DNA from: Pseudactinotalea terrae
Lineage (GTDB): Bacteria > Actinomycetota > Actinomycetes > Actinomycetales > Beutenbergiaceae
Assembly: GCF_009733845.1 (NCBI RefSeq)
Contig: NZ_WNXZ01000005.1
Span: 248,001 to 312,000, forward strand
Direction of reading: 5' to 3'
Length of the DNA: 64,000 nt
Shown here: positions 44,555-52,205 of the stretch, in pieces
Layout: each line of letters opens with the position of its first letter
Numbering within the stretch: position 1 is the stretch's first letter
Notes under the pieces: model-generated
Told to the model about the DNA's origin: nothing
Seen by the model: the letters and a program-made list of their open reading frames with translations, nothing else
The model's database searches: none
Made by a program: the position numbers and the translations under genes

Positions 44555-45424
44555 TCAGCCGAACGCGCGCCCGGTGAGCCGCTCGTACGCCTCGACGTAA
44601 CGCGCGCGGGTCCGCTCCACCACGTCCAGCGGCAGCGGCGGTGGCGGCGCGTCTCCCGCCCTGTCCCATCCCGACGCCGGAGATGTCAGCCAGTCCCGCA
44701 CATACTGCTTGTCGAAGCTCGGCTGCGCGTGACCCGGTTCCCACGCGTCGGCGGGCCAGTAGCGCGAGGAGTCGGGGGTGAGCACCTCGTCGCCGAGGAT
44801 GATCTCGTCGGTGCCCGGGATGCGCCCGAACTCGAACTTCGTGTCGGCGAGGATGACGCCGCGCTCGGCGGCGATCTCCGCCGCGCGCGTGTACAGCTCG
44901 AGCGTCAGGTCCCGCAGCCGTGTCGCGGCATCCTCGCCGACCGTGGCTGCCGCCTTCTCGAAGCTGACGTTCTCGTCGTGCTCGCCGAGGTCCGCCTTCG
45001 TCGCGGGCGTGAAGATCGGCTGCGGGAGCTTCGAGCCGTCGACCAGCCCCTCGGGCAGCGGCACCCCGCACACCGAGCCGCTCTGCTGGTACTCCACCAG
45101 GCCGGATCCGGTCAGGTAGCCGCGAGCCACGCACTCCACGGGGAACATCGCGAGCCGGCGGCAGATCATCGCGCGCCCGGCGACGGCAGCCGGCACATCG
45201 GTCGAGATCACATGGTTCGGCACCCCGAGCGTCTCGAACCACCACAGGCTCAGCGCGGTCAGCACCGCCCCCTTGTCCGGGATCGGGGTGGCGATCACGT
45301 GGTCGTAGGCGCTGATCCGGTCGCTCGCCACCACGAGCACCTCCTCACCGCCCGCCTCGGGCTCGTAGAGGTCACGGACCTTGCCTGAGTAGATATGCGT
45401 CCAGCCGGGGAGCTCAGCAACCAT
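44555..45424 (-). CDS. purC: SAICAR synthetase
   Basis: This 289-residue protein ligates aspartate to CAIR with ATP. Motifs: WTHIYSGKVRDLYEP (start of the ATP site), VASDRISAYDHVIATPIPDK, VECVARGYLTGSGLVEYQQ, LADTKFEFGRIPGT and DEVLTPDSSRYWPAD. It has the typical length of the longer PurC group. The ATG at 45424 begins directly at the conserved sequence; an in-frame ATG at 45433 is possible. The upstream region contains the 31-bp repeat array, so its promoter lies among those repeats. Confidence 0.95.
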   Translation of the reverse strand: MVAELPGWTHIYSGKVRDLYEPEAGGEEVLVVASDRISAYDHVIATPIPDKGAVLTALSLWWFETLGVPNHVISTDVPAAVAGRAMICRRLAMFPVECVARGYLTGSGLVEYQQSGSVCGVPLPEGLVDGSKLPQPIFTPATKADLGEHDENVSFEKAAATVGEDAATRLRDLTLELYTRAAEIAAERGVILADTKFEFGRIPGTDEIILGDEVLTPDSSRYWPADAWEPGHAQPSFDKQYVRDWLTSPASGWDRAGDAPPPPLPLDVVERTRARYVEAYERLTGRAFG

Positions 45425-45473
45425 GCCCCGCATCCTTCCAGCCCGTGCGGCCAGCCGCTCACCCGGTCCGCCG

Positions 45474-45645
45474 GGTGGCCCAGCGCCCACCCAACCCGGC
45501 CGCTGGTGGCTCAGCGTCCATCCACCCCGGCCGCCGGTGGCCCAGCGTCCATCGGCCGCTGCCAGATGGCCGCTGAGCCACCAGCCCCGGCACGACATCG
45601 CCGCTCAGCCACCGGGCTCGGTGCGGTGCGGCGACCTGAGCCACG
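45474..45645. repeat. 31-bp-period array: three direct and three opposed GGTGGCTCAGCG motifs
   Basis: Three imperfect 31-base units run forward at 45474-45504, 45505-45535 and 45536-45566, each starting GGTGG(C)(C/T)CAGCG(T/C)CCA. Reverse copies follow with CGCTGAGCCACC at 45571, CGCTCAGCCACC at 45602 (31 bases apart) and a weaker CCTGAGCCAC at 45635. The array fills most of the 265-base gap between divergent purC and the TNT-domain gene. The two halves face each other, like the element at 1.9 kb. Confidence 0.75.
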
Positions 45646-45660
45646 CACACGCGGACGGCG

Positions 45661-45687
45661 TGAGGTCGTGCGACTAGCCTGACCTCA
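45661..45687 (+). promoter_or_regulatory. Candidate -10 and operator of the TNT-AAA operon
   Basis: TGAGGTC (45661-45667) and its exact complement GACCTCA (45681-45687) flank 13 bases ending in TAGCCT (45675-45680), a plausible -10. The expected start site is at or within a few bases of the ATG at 45690, so the message would be almost leaderless and under control of a factor binding the palindrome. Confidence 0.4.
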
Positions 45688-45689
45688 CC

Positions 45690-46793
45690 ATGGAGCCCGC
45701 CGCCCCCGAGCCAGACCCTGGCCTGCTCGCCACGCTCGGTGATGCGCTGCGCGCGGTGGGCGGGGAGGCAGCGGTCCGGGTCGAGGCGGAGTGGTCGCAG
45801 GCGGGCACCCAGCACTCCGGCCGCGCCTTCCGGATCACCGAGTCCGGCATCGAGCGTGTCGTCGTGCCCGACGCGGCCTACCAGGCGTTCGCGGCGCTCC
45901 GGGCCCAGATGGCCCGGCCCGGCATCGGCGCCTGGTTCTCGGCGCGGGCCGTCGTCGCCCCGCAGCAGGACCTGCGGTTCGAGCCGAACTACGAGCGCCG
46001 CCCCGCGTGGAACTCGACGACCATCTCGATGCTCGACGCACCTGCCGAGCCCCTCGTGCCGACCGAGGACCGGTGGCTGACGGACCTCAGGCGGTACCCC
46101 CGGGACAGGGCGCACATCCCGCTCTGGCTCGCCCCCGACGCCGTCGAGGGTGAGGCGGTCGCCGAGCTCCGCCAGGCCCTGGACGGCGCAGGCGTCCCGA
46201 GGGGCGCCGTCCTCCTCCCCGGCGAAGACCCGCGCCAGAGCTTCGAGGGCCACCTCGAGGTGGTCCGCTACTCGCCGTCACACTTCACGCTGCGGGTGAC
46301 CGACTACGGGCAGCACCACCTGCTGGACGAGTACCGCAGCGAGCGGCAGGCGTGCGAGGGGCTCTGGCAGTACCTCATGGCGCCGATGCCGCGGCCGGTG
46401 CAGGTACCGCAGGCCGAGCTCGCCGCCCGCGCCCAGGGTGCGCAGCGTGCGTACGCCGATCTGCACGCACGCCTGCTCAACGTGGGTCTGGGCGGCCTGA
46501 TCACCAACCTCGCGGTCGGGGTCCCGTACGACCGCTACGGCGGCATCGACGGCCTGTACTTCTTCGGCTGGGGCACGCCGTGGGAGCAGCGTTCGCTGCC
46601 GCCCACCGCGATGCAGCCCGGCGCACAGCTCGTGACCTTCGTAGCGCTGCGGCCCGTGGAGGTGCAGGCCGAGATCGTGCCGGCGTGGTTCGGGCAGCCC
46701 GGTGGCGGGATCCGGTTCCACGTCGAGGGCGGGCGGGCGATGCGGGACCTCGTGCGGGAGCAGGCGGTCGCGGTGGTGCAGGTCGCCGGATGA
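45690..46793 (+). CDS. TNT-like (NAD-glycohydrolase toxin family) domain protein with immunity-like N-terminal region
   Basis: This 367-residue protein has no signal peptide. The C-terminal ~275-345 resembles the TNT domain of mycobacterial CpnT. VPYDRYGGIDGLYFF supplies Arg282 and, 8 residues on, Tyr290 as in TNT. GTPWEQRSLPP and WFGQPGGGIRF (Gln336) follow. The YHxY segment that carries the catalytic His in TNT reads LVTF here, so activity is doubtful. Residues about 1-150 (RPGIGAWFSARAVVAPQQ, then DLRRYPRDRAHIPLWL) resemble YezG/DUF600-type immunity proteins. A middle segment (FTLRVTDYGQHHLLDEYRSE) also looks immunity-like. The AAA+ ATPase gene follows after 25 bases. Family assignments are from recalled patterns. 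Confidence 0.65.
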   Translation: MEPAAPEPDPGLLATLGDALRAVGGEAAVRVEAEWSQAGTQHSGRAFRITESGIERVVVPDAAYQAFAALRAQMARPGIGAWFSARAVVAPQQDLRFEPNYERRPAWNSTTISMLDAPAEPLVPTEDRWLTDLRRYPRDRAHIPLWLAPDAVEGEAVAELRQALDGAGVPRGAVLLPGEDPRQSFEGHLEVVRYSPSHFTLRVTDYGQHHLLDEYRSERQACEGLWQYLMAPMPRPVQVPQAELAARAQGAQRAYADLHARLLNVGLGGLITNLAVGVPYDRYGGIDGLYFFGWGTPWEQRSLPPTAMQPGAQLVTFVALRPVEVQAEIVPAWFGQPGGGIRFHVEGGRAMRDLVREQAVAVVQVAG

Positions 46794-46818
46794 CGGTCCC
46801 CTCGTGTTTGATCGGACC

Positions 46819-48255
46819 GTGAGCACTCCTGACGACGGCGACCTGACCCGCTTCCTTGCCGCCTTCGGTCGGCTCGCGGAGTCGGCGAACCACTACGCGA
46901 GCCGCGACCGCCTGGGCGACAAGCAGCGCCTCGCCGACCGGCTGAGGCAGCACCTCGCGACCGATCCGACCGTGCTGCCGGTGCTGACCGAGGAGATCAG
47001 CCCGTTCCGGTTCGCCGATGTGGACCTCGCGCTGGAGCACCTCCTCGAGGAGGCCGGCGGCGGTGAGCTCATCGGCGTCGGCGGCGGTGAGCAGCGCTGG
47101 CACACCAGCCTGTCGGAGATGCTCAACGCCACCTACATCGACTTCCCGGTCGGGCCGGTCGACTACGAGAAGGTGGCCATCGGACCCGAGTCCGAGCGGT
47201 CCGTCGTCGCCTTCGGGCTCTACCTGTTCCGGTGGCCCGACGACGGCGGAGCTCGCCCGGTCGCGGTCGTCACCCGGGGCACCCGGGCTCAGTACGGCGC
47301 GACCCCGCGCCTCGAGGTGCTCACCACGGAGGAGGGCGTCGCCGCCGCGGTGCTCGGCCGCATCCGGGAGCTCATGAACTCCCGCAGCGTGCTGCGGGGG
47401 CAGATCGTGACCTTCGGCGGCTCCGAGTTCGAGGCCACGATGGGCATCCCGAACCAGGGTCAGGTCACGTTCCAGCCGCGGCCTCAGGTCCCTGCCGCGG
47501 ACATCGTGCTGCCCGAGGGGGCGCTCGCGAAGGTCGAGCGGCACGTCCTCGGGATCGGCGCGCACCGGGAGGCGCTCGCCAGGGCCGGGCAGCACCTCAA
47601 GCGCGGCGTGCTGCTCTACGGCCCGCCCGGGACCGGCAAGACCCTCACCGTGCGGCACCTGCTCGGCATGGCCGAAGGCACCACCGTGATCATGCTGACC
47701 GGGATGGCGCTGCAGCTGATCTCGCTGGCCACGCAGACGGCGAGGGCGCTCCAGCCCGCGATCGTCGTGCTCGAGGACTGCGACCTCGTGGCCGAGCAGC
47801 GCGACCACTTCGGCTCCTCGCCGCTGCTGTTCGAGGTCCTCGATGCCCTCGACGGCCTCGCCTCCGACTCCGACGTGACCTTCCTGCTCACCACCAACCG
47901 GGTGGACGTGCTGGAGCCGGCGCTGGCGCAGCGGCCGGGCCGGGTGGACCTCGCGGTCGAGATCCCGCGGCCGGACCGGGCTGCACGGCGTGCCCTGCTG
48001 TCGCTGTACGGGCGGGGCCCGCCGTTCTCGGACACGGTGCTCGACGAGGTCGCTCGGGACTCCGACGGCACCACCGCCTCGTTCGCCAAGGAGCTGGTGC
48101 GGCGTGCCGTGCTGCTCGCGGCAGTGGCCGAGGAGGAGGTCGCGGACGCCCACCTGCGCTCCGCGCTCGCCGAGATGATGACCGACTCCTCCACGATCAC
48201 GCGGGCACTGCTGGGCGGCGGCGAGTGGCCTGCGACCGGCGGCGGCTACGCCTGA
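46819..48255 (+). CDS. AAA+ ATPase paired with the TNT-domain gene
   Basis: This 478-residue protein has a 225-residue N-terminal domain I do not recognise (EMLNATYIDFPVGPVDYEKV, PRLEVLTTEEGVAAAVLGRI). A classic single AAA module follows: Walker A GPPGTGKT (268-275), Walker B IVVLEDCD (315-322), sensor TTN (358-360) and arginine finger RPGRVD (372-377). The module resembles FtsH/Cdc48-type unfoldases without a protease. GTG start at 46819, 25 bases after the TNT-domain stop. The C-terminal helical part ends near 455. It may remodel or unfold the toxin-domain protein; this is inferred from the pairing only. Confidence 0.88.
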   Translation: MSTPDDGDLTRFLAAFGRLAESANHYASRDRLGDKQRLADRLRQHLATDPTVLPVLTEEISPFRFADVDLALEHLLEEAGGGELIGVGGGEQRWHTSLSEMLNATYIDFPVGPVDYEKVAIGPESERSVVAFGLYLFRWPDDGGARPVAVVTRGTRAQYGATPRLEVLTTEEGVAAAVLGRIRELMNSRSVLRGQIVTFGGSEFEATMGIPNQGQVTFQPRPQVPAADIVLPEGALAKVERHVLGIGAHREALARAGQHLKRGVLLYGPPGTGKTLTVRHLLGMAEGTTVIMLTGMALQLISLATQTARALQPAIVVLEDCDLVAEQRDHFGSSPLLFEVLDALDGLASDSDVTFLLTTNRVDVLEPALAQRPGRVDLAVEIPRPDRAARRALLSLYGRGPPFSDTVLDEVARDSDGTTASFAKELVRRAVLLAAVAEEEVADAHLRSALAEMMTDSSTITRALLGGGEWPATGGGYA

Positions 48256-48426
48256 GGTGAGCTGCGCCGTCGTGCCGCGCTCTGGCACCTCCCGCCCGAC
48301 GGCGCTCAGGTTGCAGTTCCGTAACGATCGCGGATCCCGCACGCCCGCACCTGCGCGGTTGTAGGTTGCTTGCGAGGGGGCCGGCGTCGGTCCCCTCCCT
48401 GTTGGCAAACAGACGAAGGAGTCGGG

Positions 48427-49803
48427 ATGCGAGGAGCGAGGCAGCGCCTGCTGGCGCTCGCGTGCACCGCAACGGCCGGGGCTCTGCTCCTGACCGGGTG
48501 CTTGCAGAATCCGAGCCAGAGCGGTGGCGGAGCGGCCGGCGGCGGCGAAGGCCTCGCCGACAACGCCGAGGCCGACGGCGATGGGGTCGTCACCATCCTC
48601 GGAGCGTTCGGCGGCCAGGAGGAGCAGGGATTTCTCGCCGCGATCGAGGAGTTCGAGGCCGAGAGCGGCATCGATGTCCGGTACAGCTCTGATCAGGACT
48701 TCACCAACACGATCAGGCTCCGCACCAGCTCGGGGCAAGCCCCCGACATCGCGATCTTCCCGCAGCCGGGTGGTCTGCTTGAGCTCGCCGCCGACGGCTT
48801 CATCCAGCCGATCGACACCTACCTCGACTACGAGGCCATCGACCGCACCCTGGTGCCGGGCTTTCTGGAAGCGGCACGATTGAACGGACGCGTGTACGGC
48901 GCGCCGATGCGCATGGCGGTGAAGTCTGTCGTCTGGTACCCGGCAGCGGCCTACGAGGCGGGCGGTTACAACGCCGAGCCTGCGAACCTCGACGAGCTCG
49001 CGGAGGTCGCGACCCAGATCCGGGAGGACGGTATCGCGCCGTGGTGCATGGGCTGGGGTTCCGACCAGGCCACCGGCTGGGTCGGCACCGACTGGATCGA
49101 GGAGTACATGCTCCGCCTCTGGGGCCCGGACGTGTACGACGAGTGGACCTCCCACCAGATCCCCTTCAACGACGAACGCGTCATCGCCGCCTTCGAGGCT
49201 TACGGCGAGCTGCTGGAGACCCCGGACAACGTGCTCGGCGGCCCCTCGGGCGTGCTGTCGACGCCGTTCGGCAACGCGATGCTGCCGGCCTTCGAGGACC
49301 CGCCGCAGTGCCTGCTGGAGCGGCAGGGCAACTTCGTGACCGGGTTCTTCCCGGACGACGTCCAGGCGGATCTCGACAACCAGGTCGGGCTCTTCGTCTT
49401 CCCACGGGCCGCCGACTCCGAGTACGACGGCCAGCCGATCATGGGCGGCGGTGACCTCGCAGCGCTGATGAACGGCAACGACGAGGAAGCCATCCAGGTC
49501 ATGGAGTTCCTCACCTCCGACGCCTTCGGCGGCGCGTGGGCGCAAGCGGGAGGCTGGCTGTCGCCCCACACCACGTTCGACGCCAGCCTGTACCCGGACG
49601 AGATCACCCGCCAGACCGCCGAGATCGTGGCCGCAGCGGACGTGTTCCGGTTCGACGGCTCGGACCTGATGCCGAACGCCGTCGGCGGCGGCACCTTCTG
49701 GACCGGGATGGTCGAGTGGATCCGAGGTGACAAGACCGCGGAGCAGGTCACCACCGACATCGAGAACAGCTGGCCGGCCGCCGAGGAGGAGGCCGACTCA
49801 TGA
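48427..49803 (+). CDS. Sugar ABC transporter substrate-binding lipoprotein (alpha-glucoside type)
   Basis: This 458-residue lipoprotein has lipobox LLTGC with Cys25 and a Gly/Ser linker. The binding fold includes VVTILGAFGGQEEQGFLAAI, then APDIAIFPQPGGLLELAADG and WYPAAAYEAGGYNAEPANLD. It resembles AglE-type binding proteins for alpha-glucosides. The ATG at 48427 has a GAAGGAG site at 48414-48420. First gene of a three-gene importer operon with the permeases below; no ATPase gene follows, so it likely shares an MsiK-type ATPase. Confidence 0.92.
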   Translation: MRGARQRLLALACTATAGALLLTGCLQNPSQSGGGAAGGGEGLADNAEADGDGVVTILGAFGGQEEQGFLAAIEEFEAESGIDVRYSSDQDFTNTIRLRTSSGQAPDIAIFPQPGGLLELAADGFIQPIDTYLDYEAIDRTLVPGFLEAARLNGRVYGAPMRMAVKSVVWYPAAAYEAGGYNAEPANLDELAEVATQIREDGIAPWCMGWGSDQATGWVGTDWIEEYMLRLWGPDVYDEWTSHQIPFNDERVIAAFEAYGELLETPDNVLGGPSGVLSTPFGNAMLPAFEDPPQCLLERQGNFVTGFFPDDVQADLDNQVGLFVFPRAADSEYDGQPIMGGGDLAALMNGNDEEAIQVMEFLTSDAFGGAWAQAGGWLSPHTTFDASLYPDEITRQTAEIVAAADVFRFDGSDLMPNAVGGGTFWTGMVEWIRGDKTAEQVTTDIENSWPAAEEEADS

Positions 49804-50915
49804 CCGCGCTCGCCGAGGCTCCGGCTCCCGAGGTCAGGCGGGGTGGTTCGCCCGCCCGGCCGCTGCGGATGCTCGTGGGGATCGTCGGGATCTGCGTCGT
49901 CGCCTGGTTGACCGCGAACATCTTCCTGTCATTGGCGTACTACCCGCAGTGGTACTTCCACAACCGGATCCTGATGGCGGTCGTGGGCATGATCGCCGGG
50001 CTCGGTGGCGCAGCGTTGCTGTTCTACTTCATCAACGTCTTCATCGAGTCGCTCCCGCAACGGCTGTCCCAGGGTCTGATCCCGTACGCGTTCGTGCTGC
50101 CGGCGCTGGGACTGATCGGGCTGATGCTGATCTACCCGACGGTGCAGACGATCAACTACAGCTTCGCGAACAACGACAGCACCAGATACGTGGGCTTCGA
50201 CAACTACGTGTCGATCTTCCAGGACCCAGCCTTCTGGCTGGCCCTCAGCAACAACGCGTTGTGGCTGCTCATCGTCCCGGCGCTCACCGTGGCCATCGGT
50301 ATCGCGGTGGCGCTGTTCCCGGATCGGCTCTCCGCACGTGGCGAGAAGATCTCCAAGAGCCTGATCTTCCTCCCGATGGCAGTCTCGTTCGTCGGCGCCT
50401 CGACGATCTGGGGCGTGCTGATCTACAGCGCCAACCCCAACATCGGGATCCTCAACGCGATCCTCGGGTCGAGCATCGACTGGATCCAGGAGGACACCGC
50501 GCGGCTGAACTCGTTGCTGATGATGGTGATCCTCATCTGGATGCAGTCCGGGTTCGCGATGGTGCTGCTCTCCGGAGCGATCAAGGGAGTACCCGAGGAG
50601 ACCCTGGAGGCGGCGCGGCTCGACGGTGCGAGCGAGCCCCAAGTGTTCTTCCAGGTGATCATCCCGCAGATCAAGGGGACGATCATCACGGTGTTCATCA
50701 CCGTGGTCATCCTGGTGCTCAAGGTGTTCGACATCATCTACGTGCTCACCAACGGCAACTACCGCACCAACGTGATCGCGCTGATGTTCTTCCAGGAGCT
50801 CTTCACGCAAGGCCGCGCCGGTCGCGCATCGGCGATCGTGGTCGTGCTGCTGCTCCTCGTGACGCCGATCCTCATCTACCAGGTGCGCCACTACCGGAAG
50901 GAGCAGGCCCAGTGA
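49800..50915 (+). CDS. Sugar ABC transporter permease (AglF type)
   Basis: This 371-residue permease has eight membrane segments: two extra N-terminal helices (LRMLVGIVGICVVAWLTANI and MAVVGMIAGLGGAALLFYFI) before the usual six. The EAA loop is EETLEAARLDGASEPQVFFQ. Both ends overlap neighbours by 4 bases (ATGA and GTGA). The extra helices and the neighbour's sequence fit the alpha-glucoside AglF/AglG family. Confidence 0.92.
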   Translation: MTALAEAPAPEVRRGGSPARPLRMLVGIVGICVVAWLTANIFLSLAYYPQWYFHNRILMAVVGMIAGLGGAALLFYFINVFIESLPQRLSQGLIPYAFVLPALGLIGLMLIYPTVQTINYSFANNDSTRYVGFDNYVSIFQDPAFWLALSNNALWLLIVPALTVAIGIAVALFPDRLSARGEKISKSLIFLPMAVSFVGASTIWGVLIYSANPNIGILNAILGSSIDWIQEDTARLNSLLMMVILIWMQSGFAMVLLSGAIKGVPEETLEAARLDGASEPQVFFQVIIPQIKGTIITVFITVVILVLKVFDIIYVLTNGNYRTNVIALMFFQELFTQGRAGRASAIVVVLLLLVTPILIYQVRHYRKEQAQ

Positions 50916-51820
50916 CCGCGCTCACCGACGCCCCGCGCCTCGCGAAGAAGTCGAAGCGCCAGCCCTCCTACATGAAGGATGGCAGGCCCCGCAGCTGGAC
51001 CTCCATCATCGTGATGATCGTGCTGGTCATCCTGTGGTCGATCCCTACCTTCGGCCTGCTGGTGAGCTCGTTCCGCAGCCGCGAGGCCGTCGCCAGCTCT
51101 GGATGGTGGACCGCGGTGTTCAACCCGGTCGAGCAGGGCTGGACGCTCGACAACTACGCGGGCGTCCTCGAGGGCTCCAACATGGGGACGGGCTTCCTCA
51201 ACACCCTGGTGGTGTCGGTTCCCGCCACGATCCTGCCGATCATGTTCGCGGCCTTCGCTGCGTACGCCTTCACCTTCATGTTCTTCCCCGGCAAGGAGGT
51301 CCTGTTCGTCGTCATCGTCGCGGTGATGGTGGTGCCGATCCAGGTCGCGCTGCAGCCGATGCTGTACCTGCTGGGCCCCTACGGGCTCGGCATCTCGGGA
51401 CAGTTCGTGGCGATCTGGCTGCTGCACACGGGCTTCGGCATGCCGCTGTGCCTGTACACGCTCCGCAACTACATGAGCACGCTCCCGACCTCGGTCGTGG
51501 AGTCCGCCAAGATCGACGGCGCCAGCCACTACCAGACCTTCTGGCGGCTGGTCGCCCCGATGTCGATGCCGGCGATGGCCGCGTTCGCCACGCTGCAGTT
51601 CCTCTGGGTGTGGAACGACCTGCTGATAGCGAAGCTGTTCCTGCTCCCGACCAATGCCACCGTCATCGTGCAGCTGCAGCAGCTGCTCGGCACACAGGGT
51701 CAGGGTGCGGAGCTGCTCACGGCGGGTGCCTTCATCTCGATGGCGCTACCCATCCTGGTGTTCGTGTTCCTGCAGCGGTTCTTCGTCCGCGGTCTCACCT
51801 CCGGCGCCGTGAAGGGCTGA
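50912..51820 (+). CDS. Sugar ABC transporter permease (AglG type)
   Basis: This 302-residue permease starts with GTG at 50912 and has six membrane segments (IIVMIVLVILWSIPTFGLLV first). The EAA loop is SVVESAKIDGASHYQTFWRL, and it ends GLTSGAVKG. It completes the three-gene importer and is followed 24 bases later by a strong terminator. Confidence 0.93.
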   Translation: MTALTDAPRLAKKSKRQPSYMKDGRPRSWTSIIVMIVLVILWSIPTFGLLVSSFRSREAVASSGWWTAVFNPVEQGWTLDNYAGVLEGSNMGTGFLNTLVVSVPATILPIMFAAFAAYAFTFMFFPGKEVLFVVIVAVMVVPIQVALQPMLYLLGPYGLGISGQFVAIWLLHTGFGMPLCLYTLRNYMSTLPTSVVESAKIDGASHYQTFWRLVAPMSMPAMAAFATLQFLWVWNDLLIAKLFLLPTNATVIVQLQQLLGTQGQGAELLTAGAFISMALPILVFVFLQRFFVRGLTSGAVKG

Positions 51821-51843
51821 CCTCGACTCGATTCCGGACATGC

Positions 51844-51886
51844 ACGACGGCGGCCGGTCACCTTCCCGGTGACCGGCCGCCGTCGT
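51844..51886 (+). terminator. Terminator of the second sugar importer operon
   Basis: A perfect 19-bp stem, ACGACGGCGGCCGGTCACC (51844-51862) with its complement (51868-51886), closes a TTCCC loop. A short T-containing stretch follows. It lies just after the last permease gene and also downstream of the small minus-strand gene, so it could serve both directions. Confidence 0.85.
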
Positions 51887-51906
51887 TCGTGCTCGCCCGG
51901 GCGGGC

Positions 51907-52131
51907 TCAGGCGCGCGGCTCCCAGTCATCCACGTCGAGAACGGCCCGGCGGCGCGGGCTCGTGAGGCGATCGGCGCCGGCGAGGAGGTCGGCGCGGACA
52001 CGCTGGGCATCGCGGTCCACGAGCACCTCGCGGTACGGGTCGGCGGCGGTGGCGGCAGAGTCGCGGTGCAGCAGGTAGACGAGTGCGGTGAGGACGACCG
52101 CGGCGATCACGATGGACATGTCCTCAATCAT
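51907..52131 (-). CDS. Small hypothetical membrane-anchored protein
   Basis: This 74-residue frame starts MIEDMSIVIAAVVLTALVYL, one membrane helix near the N-terminus, followed by a charged soluble tail (DPYREVLVDRDAQRVRADLL) that ends VDDWEPRA. No family is recognised. The ATG at 52131 or an internal ATG at 52119 could be used. It is divergent from the GlxA-type regulator with 74 bases between starts, which holds a palindrome and repeats. Confidence 0.55.
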   Translation of the reverse strand: MIEDMSIVIAAVVLTALVYLLHRDSAATAADPYREVLVDRDAQRVRADLLAGADRLTSPRRRAVLDVDDWEPRA

Positions 52132-52140
52132 GCGGGCGGC

Positions 52141-52199
52141 GGATTCCTGCCACGAGTGGCAGGGATGCCATTGCACGTCGGATTCCTGCCAACTACGGT
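52141..52199 (+). promoter_or_regulatory. Leaderless promoter with palindrome and direct repeats for the GlxA-type regulator
   Basis: TTGCAC (52171-52176) and TACGGT (52194-52199) are spaced 17 bases apart; the start site would coincide with the ATG at 52206, giving a leaderless message. Upstream, CCTGCCAC-GA-GTGGCAGG (52146-52163) is a perfect 8-bp-arm palindrome. GGATTCCTGCCA occurs at 52141-52152 and again at 52180-52191 inside the promoter spacer, a layout suited to autoregulation. Confidence 0.6.
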
Positions 52200-52205
52200 G
52201 GTGCG

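Noticed and set aside
45474..45645. Possible CRISPR array (regular 31-bp repeats)
   Set aside because: Units are contiguous without unique spacers, half are inverted, and no cas genes are near.
46501..49569. A 1022-codon minus-strand open frame across the TNT, AAA and binding-protein genes
   Set aside because: It crosses three well-supported plus-strand genes and their gaps, with no motif or start signal. High-GC antisense artefact.
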